A stretch of 18,466 nt of DNA from Tardiphaga sp. (GCA_014377915.1 JACMOT010000369.1:1-18466), one strand, 5' to 3'. Shown: positions 8,529 to 16,308, counted from the first letter of the stretch. The notes: generated from the sequence alone by a model not told the origin. Numbers and translations are program-made.

Positions 8529-10340
8529 TCATTTCCGATCCGGTTTCGACCACCAGCTTTCCGGCAAATAGCCGGTCAACGCGGTGGTTGCAGGACGTTC
8601 TATCCGATTCCATCGGGCAAGCCATTGTTCCCTGACATGGTAGAGCGGAATGGCGTAGAAGCCGGCGATCAGGGCGCGGTCGAGTGCGCGTACCGCATCG
8701 ACGAACGGAGCATGGTCCCGCGCTTCCAGTAACCGGGCGATCATCGCATCGATGGCCGGATCCTTGGCGCCCATGTAGTTGCGGGTGCCGGGAAGGTCGG
8801 CGGCCTCCGCGCCCCAGTAAAACGACTGTTCATTGCCGGGCGACAGCGACTGGTCCCAGCGGTTCTGGATCATGTCGAAATCGTAGGTGAGCTTGCGCTG
8901 GTCGAACTGCACGGCGTCGATGGCGCGGATTCCGGCATGGATGCCGGCGCGCTTGAGGTCGCGGGCGAAGGCCAGCGCGATGCGCTCCTGGTCGCGACTG
9001 GTGACCAGGATCTCGAAGGCGAACGGCGTCCGGTCCGAGCGTTGCCGCAGCACGTTGTCGTCAAGCTCGTAGCCTGCCTGCGCCATCAGCGTCAGCGCGG
9101 TGCGCAGCGTCGCGCGGTCGCGGCCGGAGCCATCGCTGACCGGCAGGCGATAGCTGCCATCCATTACGTCGGCGGGAATTGGCGCGCTGTAGGGTTGCAG
9201 CAGCGCGCGCTCGCGGTCGTCCGCTGGGCGGGCGTCGGCGGATAGGTCGGAGCCGGCGAAGAAGCCGGCGCCGCGGGCATAGAGGCCGAAGAAATAGCTG
9301 CGGTTGATCCACTCGAAATCAAACAAGAGAGTGAGTGCCTGGCGCACCCGGACGTCGGCGAAGATCGGGCGGCGGGTGTTGAAGACGAGGAATTCCGATG
9401 GTTTCGGCAGCCCCGTCCGGATCACGTCGCGGATGACGTCGCCGGATCGCGCCGCCGGAAAATCATAGCCGTCGTGCCAGCGCAGCGGTTCGTTCTCGAG
9501 CCGGAAATCATACAGGCCGCGCTTGAACGCCTCGAAATGCGCATTGGCCTCACGATAGTAGTCGAGCCGGATCTCGTCGAAATTCCATAGCCCGCGATTG
9601 ACCGGCAGATCGCGCCCCCAATAATCCGGGTTGCGGGTCAGGGTGACCGCCGCGCCGGCTTTCACGGCCGTGACCCGGTAAGGTCCCGAACCCAGCGGCG
9701 GCGCCATCGAGGTTTCCTCAAAACTGTCGGGTTGGACCGCATGCTTGGGCAGCACCGGCATCAGGCCGAGAATCAGTGGCAGTTCGCGGTCGGGCGCGCC
9801 GCCGAAATCGAACCGCACGGTGCGTTGGTCCAGGGCTTCGGCGCGGGCTACCTTGGCGTAATACTGCCGGTGATTGGGGCGGCCCTTGTCGCGCAACAAT
9901 TGCCAAGAGAACAGCACGTCCACGGCGGAAACCGGATGGCCATCGGCAAATCGGGCGGCGGGATTGATCCGGAAGGTGACATAGCTTCGGGCGTCGTCGG
10001 TCTCGACACTCTCGGCAAGCAGGCCGTACAGCGTGAACGCCTCATCCTGGCCGCGGGTCATCAGGCTTTCAACGACAAAACCACGGATCTGCGGCACCGC
10101 GAGGCCGCGGACGATGAAGGGGTTGAGGCTGTCGAACGTGCCCAGCACGCCCTGCACGAGGCGCCCGCCTTGCGGCGCGTCGGGGTTGACGTAGGGCATC
10201 TGCCGGAAGCCCGCGGGCAGGGCAGGCGCGCCGTGCATCGCGATGCCGTAAGCGGGCTCCGCCCGTGCCTGTTCCGGCAGCATCAGGGTCGCTACCAATG
10301 CCGCCGCCGCCAGGACGCCGAAGCTGCGCAAAAAGCGCAT
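8529..10340 (-). CDS. yejA: Periplasmic oligopeptide-binding protein, YejA-type (SBP_bac_5 family)
   Basis: A solute-binding component of a peptide ABC importer. The mature N-terminus carries GIAMHGAPALPAGF, PQGGRLVQGVLGTFDSLNPF and GLLAESVETDDARSYVTF-type segments that closely follow YejA, the binding protein of YejABEF (oligopeptide and microcin C uptake in enterobacteria). A signal peptide is clear: MRFLRS, a hydrophobic core, and cleavage after ARA. I use the ATG at 10340 (603 residues) because the signal peptide begins there. A GTG at 10373 in the same frame would add 11 hydrophilic residues, and neither start has a good ribosome-binding site. No permease or ATPase gene adjoins it in this window; the next gene in the unit is the ANL-like protein. 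Family call is firm, substrate unknown. Confidence 0.88.
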   Translation of the reverse strand: MRFLRSFGVLAAAALVATLMLPEQARAEPAYGIAMHGAPALPAGFRQMPYVNPDAPQGGRLVQGVLGTFDSLNPFIVRGLAVPQIRGFVVESLMTRGQDEAFTLYGLLAESVETDDARSYVTFRINPAARFADGHPVSAVDVLFSWQLLRDKGRPNHRQYYAKVARAEALDQRTVRFDFGGAPDRELPLILGLMPVLPKHAVQPDSFEETSMAPPLGSGPYRVTAVKAGAAVTLTRNPDYWGRDLPVNRGLWNFDEIRLDYYREANAHFEAFKRGLYDFRLENEPLRWHDGYDFPAARSGDVIRDVIRTGLPKPSEFLVFNTRRPIFADVRVRQALTLLFDFEWINRSYFFGLYARGAGFFAGSDLSADARPADDRERALLQPYSAPIPADVMDGSYRLPVSDGSGRDRATLRTALTLMAQAGYELDDNVLRQRSDRTPFAFEILVTSRDQERIALAFARDLKRAGIHAGIRAIDAVQFDQRKLTYDFDMIQNRWDQSLSPGNEQSFYWGAEAADLPGTRNYMGAKDPAIDAMIARLLEARDHAPFVDAVRALDRALIAGFYAIPLYHVREQWLARWNRIERPATTALTGYLPESWWSKPDRK

Positions 10341-10555
10341 CGCATTTGATCGATTTGATTCGGGATAGCTCACCTCGGCAACTTAGCATGTCTGCTATCA
10401 AGGGCGGGACGTCTTGCACAAAAAGGGTTGTCGCCATTGATCTTTTCGCCCGCCGCTGTATTGAAGGCGTGCAATTGACGAGGACGGCGCGGACTGTCAC
10501 GTAACAGCCGTAATTGGCAACGAGACACCCCGCTAACGGGTCAGCGTGCGCGCCG

Positions 10556-10581
10556 CCCCGGGGCCTTCGGCCCGGGGTTTT
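10556..10581 (+). promoter_or_regulatory. Terminator-like hairpin in the leader of the IalB-family gene (possible attenuator)
   Basis: Arms CCCCGGG (10556-10562) and CCCGGGG (10571-10577) enclose a smaller CC-TTC-GG stem and are followed by TTTT (10578-10581). This GC-rich stem plus T-run resembles an intrinsic terminator, yet it sits 31 bp upstream of the ATG at 10613 and no rightward gene precedes it closely. The 270-bp divergent gap (10341-10612) otherwise shows only a TTGACG (10475-10480) without a convincing -10. Confidence 0.4.
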
Positions 10582-10612
10582 GGGCGCCACCGTTCAGAAA
10601 GGGTTTTCCGCA

Positions 10613-11428
10613 ATGAATTTCCGTCTTTTGGCTGCGTCGGTATGGCCGCGCGGTCGGGTTCTCGCCCTGCTGGCGGCAACCGCGCTGACGGCCTCCGCGA
10701 TGGCGCCGGATGCGCGCGCCCAGGCGCCCGCGCCGGGCGCGCCGCCCGCCGCCGCCCCGAAGGCCGCGGCGCCGAAGGCGGCTCCGAAAGCGGCTCCCAA
10801 GGCTGCCCCGGCTGCTCCCGCCGCCCAGGCCCCCGCAGGTGCGCCGGCCGCTGGCGCCCAGCCTCCGGAGCAGCAGGTTCAGCTGATCTACGCGCCCTGG
10901 ACCAAGTTCTGCCTCAAGGGCCAGGACGCCAACGCCAAGCAGGTCTGCTTCACCGGCAAGGACGGTCGCATCGAGTCCGGCCAGCCGGTCATTGCCGCCG
11001 TCATCATCGAGCCGGAAGGCGAGCCGAAGAAGATCCTTCGCGTCACGCTGCCGCTCGGCATGCAGCTGGTGCACGGCACCCGCGTTATCGTCGATGCCAA
11101 CGCCCCGGCGCAGAGCCCCTATGTGATCTGCTTCGCCAATGGCTGCATGTCGGACTACGAAGTCACCCCGGAACTGCTGGCCAATCTGAAGAAGGGCCAG
11201 AACCTGATCGTGCAGGCGATCAATTCCAACGGCGCGCCGCTGACCCTGCCGCTGCCGCTGGCGGAATTCGCCAAGGCCTATGACGGCCCGCCGACCGATC
11301 CGAAGGTGTTCGAGGAAAACCAGAAGAAGCTGCAGGAAGAACTGCAGAAGCGCGCCGCGGAAGCCCGCGCCAAGCTGGAAGCGACCCAGCCCGCCGGCGC
11401 GACCCCGGCCAATCCGGCCGCGAAATAG
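10613..11428 (+). CDS. Invasion-associated locus B (IalB) family secreted protein
   Basis: The 271-residue protein begins with a signal peptide (residues 1-36, ending DARA before QAPA). An Ala/Pro/Lys-rich low-complexity linker (about 37-85, built from APKAA repeats) follows. The IalB domain covers about 86-230, with Cys residues in KFCLKG, QVCFTG and VICFANGCM, as expected for a disulfide-bearing periplasmic fold. The charged C-terminal stretch (about 238-262, EENQKKLQEELQKRAAEARAKLE-like) is probably a short coiled coil. The family is named after a Bartonella invasion gene, but in free-living relatives the function is unknown; an envelope role is inference. The ATG at 10613 has AGAAAGGG upstream. 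The frame is open further upstream to 10514, but that part covers the leader hairpin and would bury the signal peptide. Confidence 0.88.
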   Translation: MNFRLLAASVWPRGRVLALLAATALTASAMAPDARAQAPAPGAPPAAAPKAAAPKAAPKAAPKAAPAAPAAQAPAGAPAAGAQPPEQQVQLIYAPWTKFCLKGQDANAKQVCFTGKDGRIESGQPVIAAVIIEPEGEPKKILRVTLPLGMQLVHGTRVIVDANAPAQSPYVICFANGCMSDYEVTPELLANLKKGQNLIVQAINSNGAPLTLPLPLAEFAKAYDGPPTDPKVFEENQKKLQEELQKRAAEARAKLEATQPAGATPANPAAK

Positions 11429-11447
11429 TTCTGATACTTCCGAATGC

Positions 11448-11476
11448 AAAAGGCGCCCGGCAACGGGCGCCTTTTT
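11448..11476 (+). terminator. Rho-independent terminator after the IalB-family gene
   Basis: A perfect 8-bp stem GGCGCCCG/CGGGCGCC with loop GCAA (11452-11471), followed by TTTTT. Four A's precede it, so it could also stop leftward transcription. It begins 20 bp after the stop codon. Confidence 0.92.
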
Positions 11477-11515
11477 GTATCTGCCACGTGCCATTCAAAC
11501 CGGCGAAAGCCGCCT

Positions 11516-11608
11516 GGCGGTCGCGAACCCGACATACGGACGTGATGCAGATATCGATATTCCGGGTTCGTGGCGCGTCGCCTTCGGCGACCGCCCATGC
11601 CCCGGAAT
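11516..11608. repeat. Palindromic intergenic element between the IalB-family gene and hspQ
   Basis: Three interlocking perfect inverted pairs are visible: GGCGGTCGC (11516-11524) with GCGACCGCC (11587-11595); CGAACCCG (11524-11531) with CGGGTTCG (11563-11570); ATTCCGGG (11559-11566) with CCCGGAAT (11601-11608). A local hairpin GTCGCC-TTC-GGCGAC (11577-11591) lies inside. The ATTCCGGGTTCG…CCCCGGAAT pattern recalls dispersed repeats of Bradyrhizobium and relatives (from memory). It also lies just past the hspQ stop and may protect or end that mRNA. Confidence 0.65.
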
Positions 11609-11616
11609 CACAGTGG

Positions 11617-11949
11617 TCAGTTCAGTGAATTGTTGCGCGGGCGATAGGTGCCGGCCTTGTCTTTGACAAAGATCTCGGCGACCTGGGAATGCCGGATCGG
11701 CTCGCCGGATTCATCCGGCAGCAGGTTCTGCTCGGAGACATAAGCGACATATTCGGATTCCGAATTTTCCGCCAGCAGATGGTAGAACGGCTGATCCTTG
11801 TGCGGGCGCATGTCCTCGGGGATCGACAGCCACCATTCCTCGGTGTTGTTGAATTCCGGGTCGATATCGAACACCACGCCACGGAATGAGAAGATCCGGT
11901 GCCGGACGATCTGGCCGAGCTGAAATTTGGCGGTCCGCGCTTTAATCAT
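11617..11949 (-). CDS. hspQ: Heat shock protein HspQ (YccV/hemimethylated-DNA-binding-like family)
   Basis: A 110-residue protein with the HspQ core: FQLGQIVRHRIFSFRGVVFD near the N-terminus, then PEDMRPHKDQPFYHLLAE and YVAYVSEQNLLPD. In enterobacteria HspQ is heat-inducible and acts as a specificity-enhancing factor for Lon protease; older work described binding of hemimethylated oriC. The fold is a small beta barrel in the cytoplasm, and the length is the normal one. The start is the ATG at 11949. There is no clear Shine-Dalgarno sequence; instead a perfect inverted repeat lies 2 nt upstream of the start. It is divergent from the AEC permease, with a 116-bp shared upstream region. Confidence 0.93.
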   Translation of the reverse strand: MIKARTAKFQLGQIVRHRIFSFRGVVFDIDPEFNNTEEWWLSIPEDMRPHKDQPFYHLLAENSESEYVAYVSEQNLLPDESGEPIRHSQVAEIFVKDKAGTYRPRNNSLN

Positions 11950-11951
11950 GA

Positions 11952-11968
11952 CTGGTCGAATAGACCAG
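11952..11968 (-). promoter_or_regulatory. Inverted repeat abutting the hspQ start codon
   Basis: CTGGTC (11952-11957) and GACCAG (11963-11968) are perfect reverse complements around 5 nt. In the hspQ mRNA this hairpin would end 2 nt before AUG, where a ribosome-binding site should be. It could be an operator or an RNA structure limiting initiation. A TATAAG on the minus strand (12026-12031) with TTCTTC 17 bp further upstream is a weak promoter candidate for hspQ. Confidence 0.35.
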
Positions 11969-12065
11969 GATTGTGGCCGATGCTAGAGGCAAAGGCCGAA
12001 ATACGCCGTCCGAGCCGGATTCCCGCTTATACCGGCCCGCATCAACAAGAAGAAAATCTGCTGCC

Positions 12066-13019
12066 ATGATGGATGTCCTCAACCTGGCGCTGCCGTATTT
12101 CGGGCTGATCTTCATCGGTTTCGCCTGCGGCAAGGTCAAGAATCTGCCCGAGGCAGGCCTGAGCTGGATGAACTTCTTCCTGCTCTATGTGTCACTGCCG
12201 GCGCTGTTCTTGCGGATCATGGCAAAGACGCCGTTCGAGCAACTGAACAATCTGCCGTTCGTGATCGCCACCACCACGGCGACCGCGACCGCCTTCTTCC
12301 TGTCGGCGCTGGTCGGGCGGCTGATCAGCGGCCTGACCATCCGTCAGGCCAGCATGGCCGGCCTGTCGGGCGGCTACGGCAATATCGGCTATATGGGGCC
12401 CGGACTGGCGCTGGCGGTGCTGGGAACCCAGGCGGCGGTGCCCACCGCGCTGGTGTTCTGCTTCGACAGCATCTTCCTGTTCTCGATTGTGCCGCTGGCG
12501 ATGGCGCTGACCTCCGGCGACAAGCGGCCGCTGCTGCCGACCATCGGCATCGTCATCAGGCACATCGTGCTGCATCCGCTGATCGTGGCGGCCTATCTCG
12601 GCGCGATCGCCGCCGCCTTCCACGTCCAGATGCCGGTGGCGATCGACGGCATGCTGCGGTTCCTGCAGAATGCCGCGGCGCCGGTCGCGCTGTTCACGCT
12701 CGGCGTCACGGTGGCGCTGCGGCCGCTGGGTCGGGTACCTTGGGAAGTGCCTGGCGTCATTGCGATCAAGCTGATCGTGCACCCGCTGATCGTGCTCGCG
12801 CTGATGCTGCTGGTCGGGCCGTTTCCGCCGGAATGGGCCGCCACCGCGGTGCTGCTGGCGTCATTGCCGCCGGCGCTCAACGTCTTCATCATCGCCCGGC
12901 AATACGACACCTGGATCGAGCCGGCCTCGATGGCCGTGCTGCTCGGCACCTTCCTCTCGGTGATCACTTTGACCTCGGTGATGTACCTGCTGAAGACCGG
13001 TCAGATCGCGTTTCCGTAA
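12066..13019 (+). CDS. AEC (auxin efflux carrier) family permease
   Basis: A 317-residue, strongly hydrophobic protein with about ten membrane segments, the normal size of the AEC family. Family features include the N-terminal ALPYFGLIFIGFACGK segment, the motif LSGGYGNIGYMGPGLAL (about 100-116) and the C-terminal PPALNVFIIARQYD. Bacterial members export or exchange small organic acids (malate, malonate) or are uncharacterised; the auxin name comes from plant homologues. Substrate cannot be told from sequence. Two adjacent ATGs (12066 and 12069) are possible starts, preceded by AAGAAGAAAA. The frame is open upstream to 11973, but that part is hydrophilic and overlaps the hspQ/AEC promoter region. 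It stands as a single gene. Confidence 0.88.
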   Translation: MMDVLNLALPYFGLIFIGFACGKVKNLPEAGLSWMNFFLLYVSLPALFLRIMAKTPFEQLNNLPFVIATTTATATAFFLSALVGRLISGLTIRQASMAGLSGGYGNIGYMGPGLALAVLGTQAAVPTALVFCFDSIFLFSIVPLAMALTSGDKRPLLPTIGIVIRHIVLHPLIVAAYLGAIAAAFHVQMPVAIDGMLRFLQNAAAPVALFTLGVTVALRPLGRVPWEVPGVIAIKLIVHPLIVLALMLLVGPFPPEWAATAVLLASLPPALNVFIIARQYDTWIEPASMAVLLGTFLSVITLTSVMYLLKTGQIAFP

Positions 13020-13030
13020 TACGTCACCTT

Positions 13031-13162
13031 GTCCCGGACGCAGTGCAGGACGCCGCCTCTGGCGGAGTCGTGCGCTGCAGAGCCGGCACCACCCCGGGTG
13101 ACGGAGCCTGTAACGGTCCCGGCTCTGCGGAGCAGCGTTTCACGCTGCGCCGCGTCCGGGAC
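13031..13162. repeat. Long palindromic intergenic element between the AEC permease and the ubiquinone hydroxylase gene
   Basis: Outer arms GTCCCGGACGC (13031-13041) and GCGTCCGGGAC (13152-13162) are perfect reverse complements. Inner arms GCAGAGCCGGCACC (13077-13090) and GGTCCCGGCTCTGC (13115-13128) match except for one base. The unit fills the gap between two converging genes, so its transcript would fold either way. Elements with GTCCCGGCTCTGC and CGCTGCGCCGCGTCCGGGAC parts are, from memory, common in Bradyrhizobium intergenic DNA. It may serve as a bidirectional terminator, though no long T-run is present. Confidence 0.75.
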
Positions 13163-13178
13163 ACGGAACGGGGTTAGG

Positions 13179-14381
13179 TTATGAAGCCGAACGCCGCCAC
13201 GACGGCGCCAGACCCTCGCGCATCGCGAGGCGGCGTAGCGGGCCGACCGAGCCGATCAACTGCATGCCGATGCCGCGGGCCAGTTGCATCGGAATGAGGT
13301 CGCTGAGCAGCGAGCGGTTGGCCATGTCGATGGCGAAGGTGCGCGAGGAGATGTCGCCGCGGCGGGCCTTCTCGAAACGCGACATGACCTTTGCCGAGCC
13401 CACATCATCGCCGGACAGCACGGCGTGGCCGACGATGCCGGCGATGTCGGCGGCGTCGCGCAGCCCCATGTCCAGGCCCTGCGCGCCGATCGGCGGCAGC
13501 ACATGGGCGGCTTCGCCGACCAGCACGATGCGGTTCTTCGCCACCTGCTTCGGCTGCTCGATGGCCAGCGGGAACAGATGCCGGCCAGGCTCGACCGTGA
13601 CGCGGCCGAGGATCGAGTGCAGCTGTTTTTCCACCGCGGCCGACAGCTGCTCGTCGCTGAGCGCCATCAATTGCTCGGCCTGCTTCGGCGCGGAAACCCA
13701 GACGATGCTGCAGCGGTTGCCGGGCAGCGGCACCACCACGCAGGGACCCTGCGCGGTGTGAAATTCGGTCGACATGTTGTGGTGCGGACGACTGGTGCCG
13801 ATGTTGAAGGTCAGTGCGGCCTGATCGAGACTACGGCGTCTGACCTCGATGCCGGCGGCCTCGCGGCCGAGCGACTGCCGGCCGTCGGCGCCGACGATCA
13901 GCCGGGCCGACAGCGCGGTGCCCTCTCGCGTCTGCACCGACGCATGGTCGTCATCGGGCAGGATCGTTTCGGCCTCGTCGTCGATCCGAACCAGATTGGA
14001 GATCTCGTCCGCGCGCGCTTCCAGCGCGATCATCAATTCGCGATTCTGGATGTTGTGGCCAAACGCTTCGAGCCCGATCTCGCTGGCGTTGAATTTGACT
14101 TCCGGGGCCCGGATCAGCCGGCCGGTGTCGTCGACCAGCCGCATGGTGACCAGCGCCGCCGAACGGTCGGCGCAGCGGCGCCAGACGTCGAGGCGTTCGA
14201 GGAATGCGACGGACCCGCCGAGCAGCGCCGTGGTTCGATTATCCGCGTAAGGTTGGCGAATAGCCACCAAAGCAATGCGGGCACCGGTCTCGGCCAGCGC
14301 GATCGCCGCGGCAAGGCCGGCGGGACCGCCGCCGATCACGGCGACGTCATAGGGAACAGCAGCGAGGGATATTTCGGTCAT
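13179..14381 (-). CDS. UbiH/UbiF/UbiL-family FAD-dependent ubiquinone biosynthesis hydroxylase
   Basis: A 400-residue class A flavin monooxygenase of the kind that adds hydroxyl groups to the ubiquinone ring. The N-terminal dinucleotide-binding motif is VIGGGPAGLAAA (15-26). The second FAD/NADPH motif is VGADGRQS (163-170). The third is VGEAAHVLPPIGAQGLDMG (288-306), with Glu where many members have Asp (GD motif). Which ring carbon it acts on is not clear; alphaproteobacteria carry UbiL and UbiM variants with differing position specificity. The ATG at 14381 is supported by a strong AAAGGAGG (14400-14393, minus). An upstream in-frame extension to 14456 lacks homology and is not used. It is divergent from pcs with a 120-bp gap. 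Confidence 0.88.
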   Translation of the reverse strand: MTEISLAAVPYDVAVIGGGPAGLAAAIALAETGARIALVAIRQPYADNRTTALLGGSVAFLERLDVWRRCADRSAALVTMRLVDDTGRLIRAPEVKFNASEIGLEAFGHNIQNRELMIALEARADEISNLVRIDDEAETILPDDDHASVQTREGTALSARLIVGADGRQSLGREAAGIEVRRRSLDQAALTFNIGTSRPHHNMSTEFHTAQGPCVVVPLPGNRCSIVWVSAPKQAEQLMALSDEQLSAAVEKQLHSILGRVTVEPGRHLFPLAIEQPKQVAKNRIVLVGEAAHVLPPIGAQGLDMGLRDAADIAGIVGHAVLSGDDVGSAKVMSRFEKARRGDISSRTFAIDMANRSLLSDLIPMQLARGIGMQLIGSVGPLRRLAMREGLAPSWRRSAS

Positions 14382-14501
14382 GACGGTAGCTTCCTCCTTT
14401 ATGCGGGGCTTTTCAAGCCGCCGCCCGGGTCCGCGGCGGTCGCCGGAACCGGCCAAAGCCGATGGGCAGGCCGGTCAATTGCTGATAGCAATATTCGGCA
14501 A

Positions 14502-15215
14502 ATGAAGGCCTTTCGCCCATCGTCGTCCCGAACCGCCAAGGCGGCTGCCTTCTCCGTGCATGTCTTCACGGCGCTTGGCGCCGGCGTGGCGCTGATCGCC
14601 ATGATGGAAGCGGTTCGCGGGCAGTGGGTGGCGATGTTCACCTGGCTCGGCGTCGCGCTGCTGATCGACGGCGTCGACGGCCCGCTTGCCCGAAAACTCG
14701 ACGTGGTCCGTGTGCTGCCAGACTGGTCCGGTGACGCGCTCGACTTTGTCGTCGACTTCATCACTTACGTGTTCGTGCCGGCCTATGCGATCATGGCCAG
14801 CGGGCTGCTGCTGCCGTGGACCGCCACGGTTCTCGGCGCTGCCATCGTCGTCAGCAGCGCGCTGTATTTCGCCGACCGGCGGATGAAGACGTCGGACAAT
14901 CATTTTCGCGGCTTTCCCGCGCTGTGGAATGTCGCGGCGTTTTATCTGTTCCTGTTGCAGCCGCCGCCCGCCGCGGCGAGCCTCGCCGTTCTCGCGCTGA
15001 TCATCCTGACCTTCGTGCCGCTGCACGTCATTCACCCGGTAAGGGTGAAACGATGGCGCCGGCTCAACCTGGCGCTGATCGCGCTATGGGGCGTGCTGGC
15101 CCTGGTCGCGCTGGCACAGGGGTTTGTGGTGGCCTGGCCGGTCACCTCCGTGCTGAGCGCGATCGGGCTGTACATCGTCGGCGCTGATGCTGTGATCAGG
15201 CTGTTCACGCGGTGA
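14502..15215 (+). CDS. pcs: Phosphatidylcholine synthase (CDP-diacylglycerol-choline O-phosphatidyltransferase)
   Basis: Pcs makes phosphatidylcholine in one step from CDP-diacylglycerol and choline at the inner membrane, a pathway typical of rhizobia and other host-associated bacteria. The 237-residue protein has about eight membrane segments. It carries the Pcs form of the CDP-alcohol phosphotransferase motif, Dx2DGx2ARx12Gx3Dx3D: DGVDGPLAR near residues 56-64, then 12 residues, then GDALDFVVD. The frame also fits GLLLPWTATVLG, FRGFPALWN and a HVIHPVRVKRWR-type segment. The ATG at 14502 begins the family-like sequence. The same frame stays open far upstream across the antisense of the hydroxylase gene, but that part is not protein-like. 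The ribosome-binding site is weak. Confidence 0.92.
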   Translation: MKAFRPSSSRTAKAAAFSVHVFTALGAGVALIAMMEAVRGQWVAMFTWLGVALLIDGVDGPLARKLDVVRVLPDWSGDALDFVVDFITYVFVPAYAIMASGLLLPWTATVLGAAIVVSSALYFADRRMKTSDNHFRGFPALWNVAAFYLFLLQPPPAAASLAVLALIILTFVPLHVIHPVRVKRWRRLNLALIALWGVLALVALAQGFVVAWPVTSVLSAIGLYIVGADAVIRLFTR

Positions 15216-15243
15216 TCCATCCGGTGTGCAAGCCGACGCGGTC

Positions 15244-15301
15244 GCGACACGCGTGCCGGAGTGTCGCGCCCGGTTGACAAGCCGGGCTGCTCCGCTATCG
15301 C
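15244..15301 (+). promoter_or_regulatory. Candidate promoter with two inverted repeats upstream of qor
   Basis: A perfect -35 TTGACA (15274-15279) is followed after 16 bp by TATCGC (15296-15301), 29 bp before the gene start. The -35 lies inside a perfect inverted repeat GCCCGG (15268-15273)/CCGGGC (15282-15287). A second perfect one, GCGACAC (15244-15250)/GTGTCGC (15261-15267), abuts it upstream. The layout suggests operator sites for a dimeric regulator; alternatively the upstream repeat belongs to the pcs 3' end. Confidence 0.45.
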
Positions 15302-15330
15302 TGGTTCCCTAAGAAACGTCAGGGAGACCC

Positions 15331-16308
15331 ATGATGACGAAGGCCGTGCGCGTCCACAAAGTCGGGGGGCCCGAAGCCCTGATCTATGAAGCGGTCGACG
15401 TCGTCGCCCCCGGACCGGGCGAGGTTCGCATCCGGCAGCACGCCATCGGCGTCAACTTCATCGATGTGTACTTCCGCACCGGCCTCTACAAGGCGCCGCA
15501 ACTGCCGTTCATCGCCGGCAACGAAGCCTCCGGCGAGGTGATCGAAGTTGGTCCCGGCGTCACCGACTTTCATCCCGGCGATCGCGTCGCCTATTATTCG
15601 GCGCTCGGCAGCTACGCCACCGAACGCGTCTTCGCCGCCGAGCGGCTGGTGAAGCTGCCCGACCGCATCACCTATGAGCAGGGCGCCGTGCTGATGCTGA
15701 AGGGCCTCACGGTGTGGTACTTGCTGCACAAGACTTTCAAGGTCGAGCCCGGCCATCGCGTCTTGATCCATGCCGCGGCCGGCGGCATCGGCCTTTTGGC
15801 GTGCCAGTGGGCCAAGGCGATGGGCGCGCATGTGATCGGCACCGTCGGCTCCAAGGAAAAGGGCGAGCTGGCGCTGGCCAATGGCTGCGACCACGTCATC
15901 TATTACAACGAGGAAGATTTTGTCGCGCGGGTCAAGCAGATCAGCCGCAACGAACTCTGCGACGTGGTCTATGACGGCGTCGGCAAGACAACTTATCCCG
16001 GTTCGCTGTCCTGCCTGAAGCCGCGCGGCATGTGGGTAAGCTTTGGCAATGCGTCGGGTCCGGTGCCGCCGTTCTCGATCGCCGAACTCAACAACCATGG
16101 CTCGCTGTTCGCGACCCGTCCGAAGCTGAACGACTACGTCGCCAAGCGCTCGGAATTGCTGGAAGGCGCCGACACGCTGTTCTCGGCGGTGATCGACGGC
16201 AAGCTGCATGTCGCGATCAATCACGCCTACGCGCTGAAGGATGCCGGCAAGGCGCATGCCGATCTGGAAGCGCGCAAGACGACGGGGTCCTTGATTCTGA
16301 AGCCGTAA
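15331..16308 (+). CDS. qor: NADPH:quinone oxidoreductase (zinc-independent medium-chain dehydrogenase)
   Basis: A 325-residue protein of the quinone oxidoreductase branch of the MDR superfamily; these reduce quinones with NADPH in the cytoplasm. The N-terminal catalytic domain has GVNFIDVYFRTGLY (40-53) and PFIAGNEASGEV (59-70). The Rossmann part has VLIHAAAGGIGLLACQWAK (144-162) with the AAGGIG nucleotide-binding turn. The structural-zinc cysteine cluster of alcohol dehydrogenases is absent, as usual for this branch. There are two adjacent ATGs (15331, 15334). AGGGAG at 15321-15326 is spaced better for the second. The gene stands alone after pcs with its own candidate promoter. Physiological quinone unknown. 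Confidence 0.92.
   Translation: MMTKAVRVHKVGGPEALIYEAVDVVAPGPGEVRIRQHAIGVNFIDVYFRTGLYKAPQLPFIAGNEASGEVIEVGPGVTDFHPGDRVAYYSALGSYATERVFAAERLVKLPDRITYEQGAVLMLKGLTVWYLLHKTFKVEPGHRVLIHAAAGGIGLLACQWAKAMGAHVIGTVGSKEKGELALANGCDHVIYYNEEDFVARVKQISRNELCDVVYDGVGKTTYPGSLSCLKPRGMWVSFGNASGPVPPFSIAELNNHGSLFATRPKLNDYVAKRSELLEGADTLFSAVIDGKLHVAINHAYALKDAGKAHADLEARKTTGSLILKP

Noticed and set aside
10541..11494. A 317-codon minus-strand open frame opposite the IalB-family gene
   Set aside because: Antisense to a recognised secreted protein, Gly/Arg-rich low complexity, and it crosses the gene's terminator.
13284..14501. A long N-terminal extension of the pcs frame
   Set aside because: The upstream part is antisense to the ubiquinone hydroxylase and not protein-like; Pcs similarity begins at the ATG at 14502 and gives the normal family length.
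15319..16257. A 312-codon minus-strand open frame opposite qor
   Set aside because: Shadow of the qor coding sequence; no recognisable motifs or ribosome-binding site.
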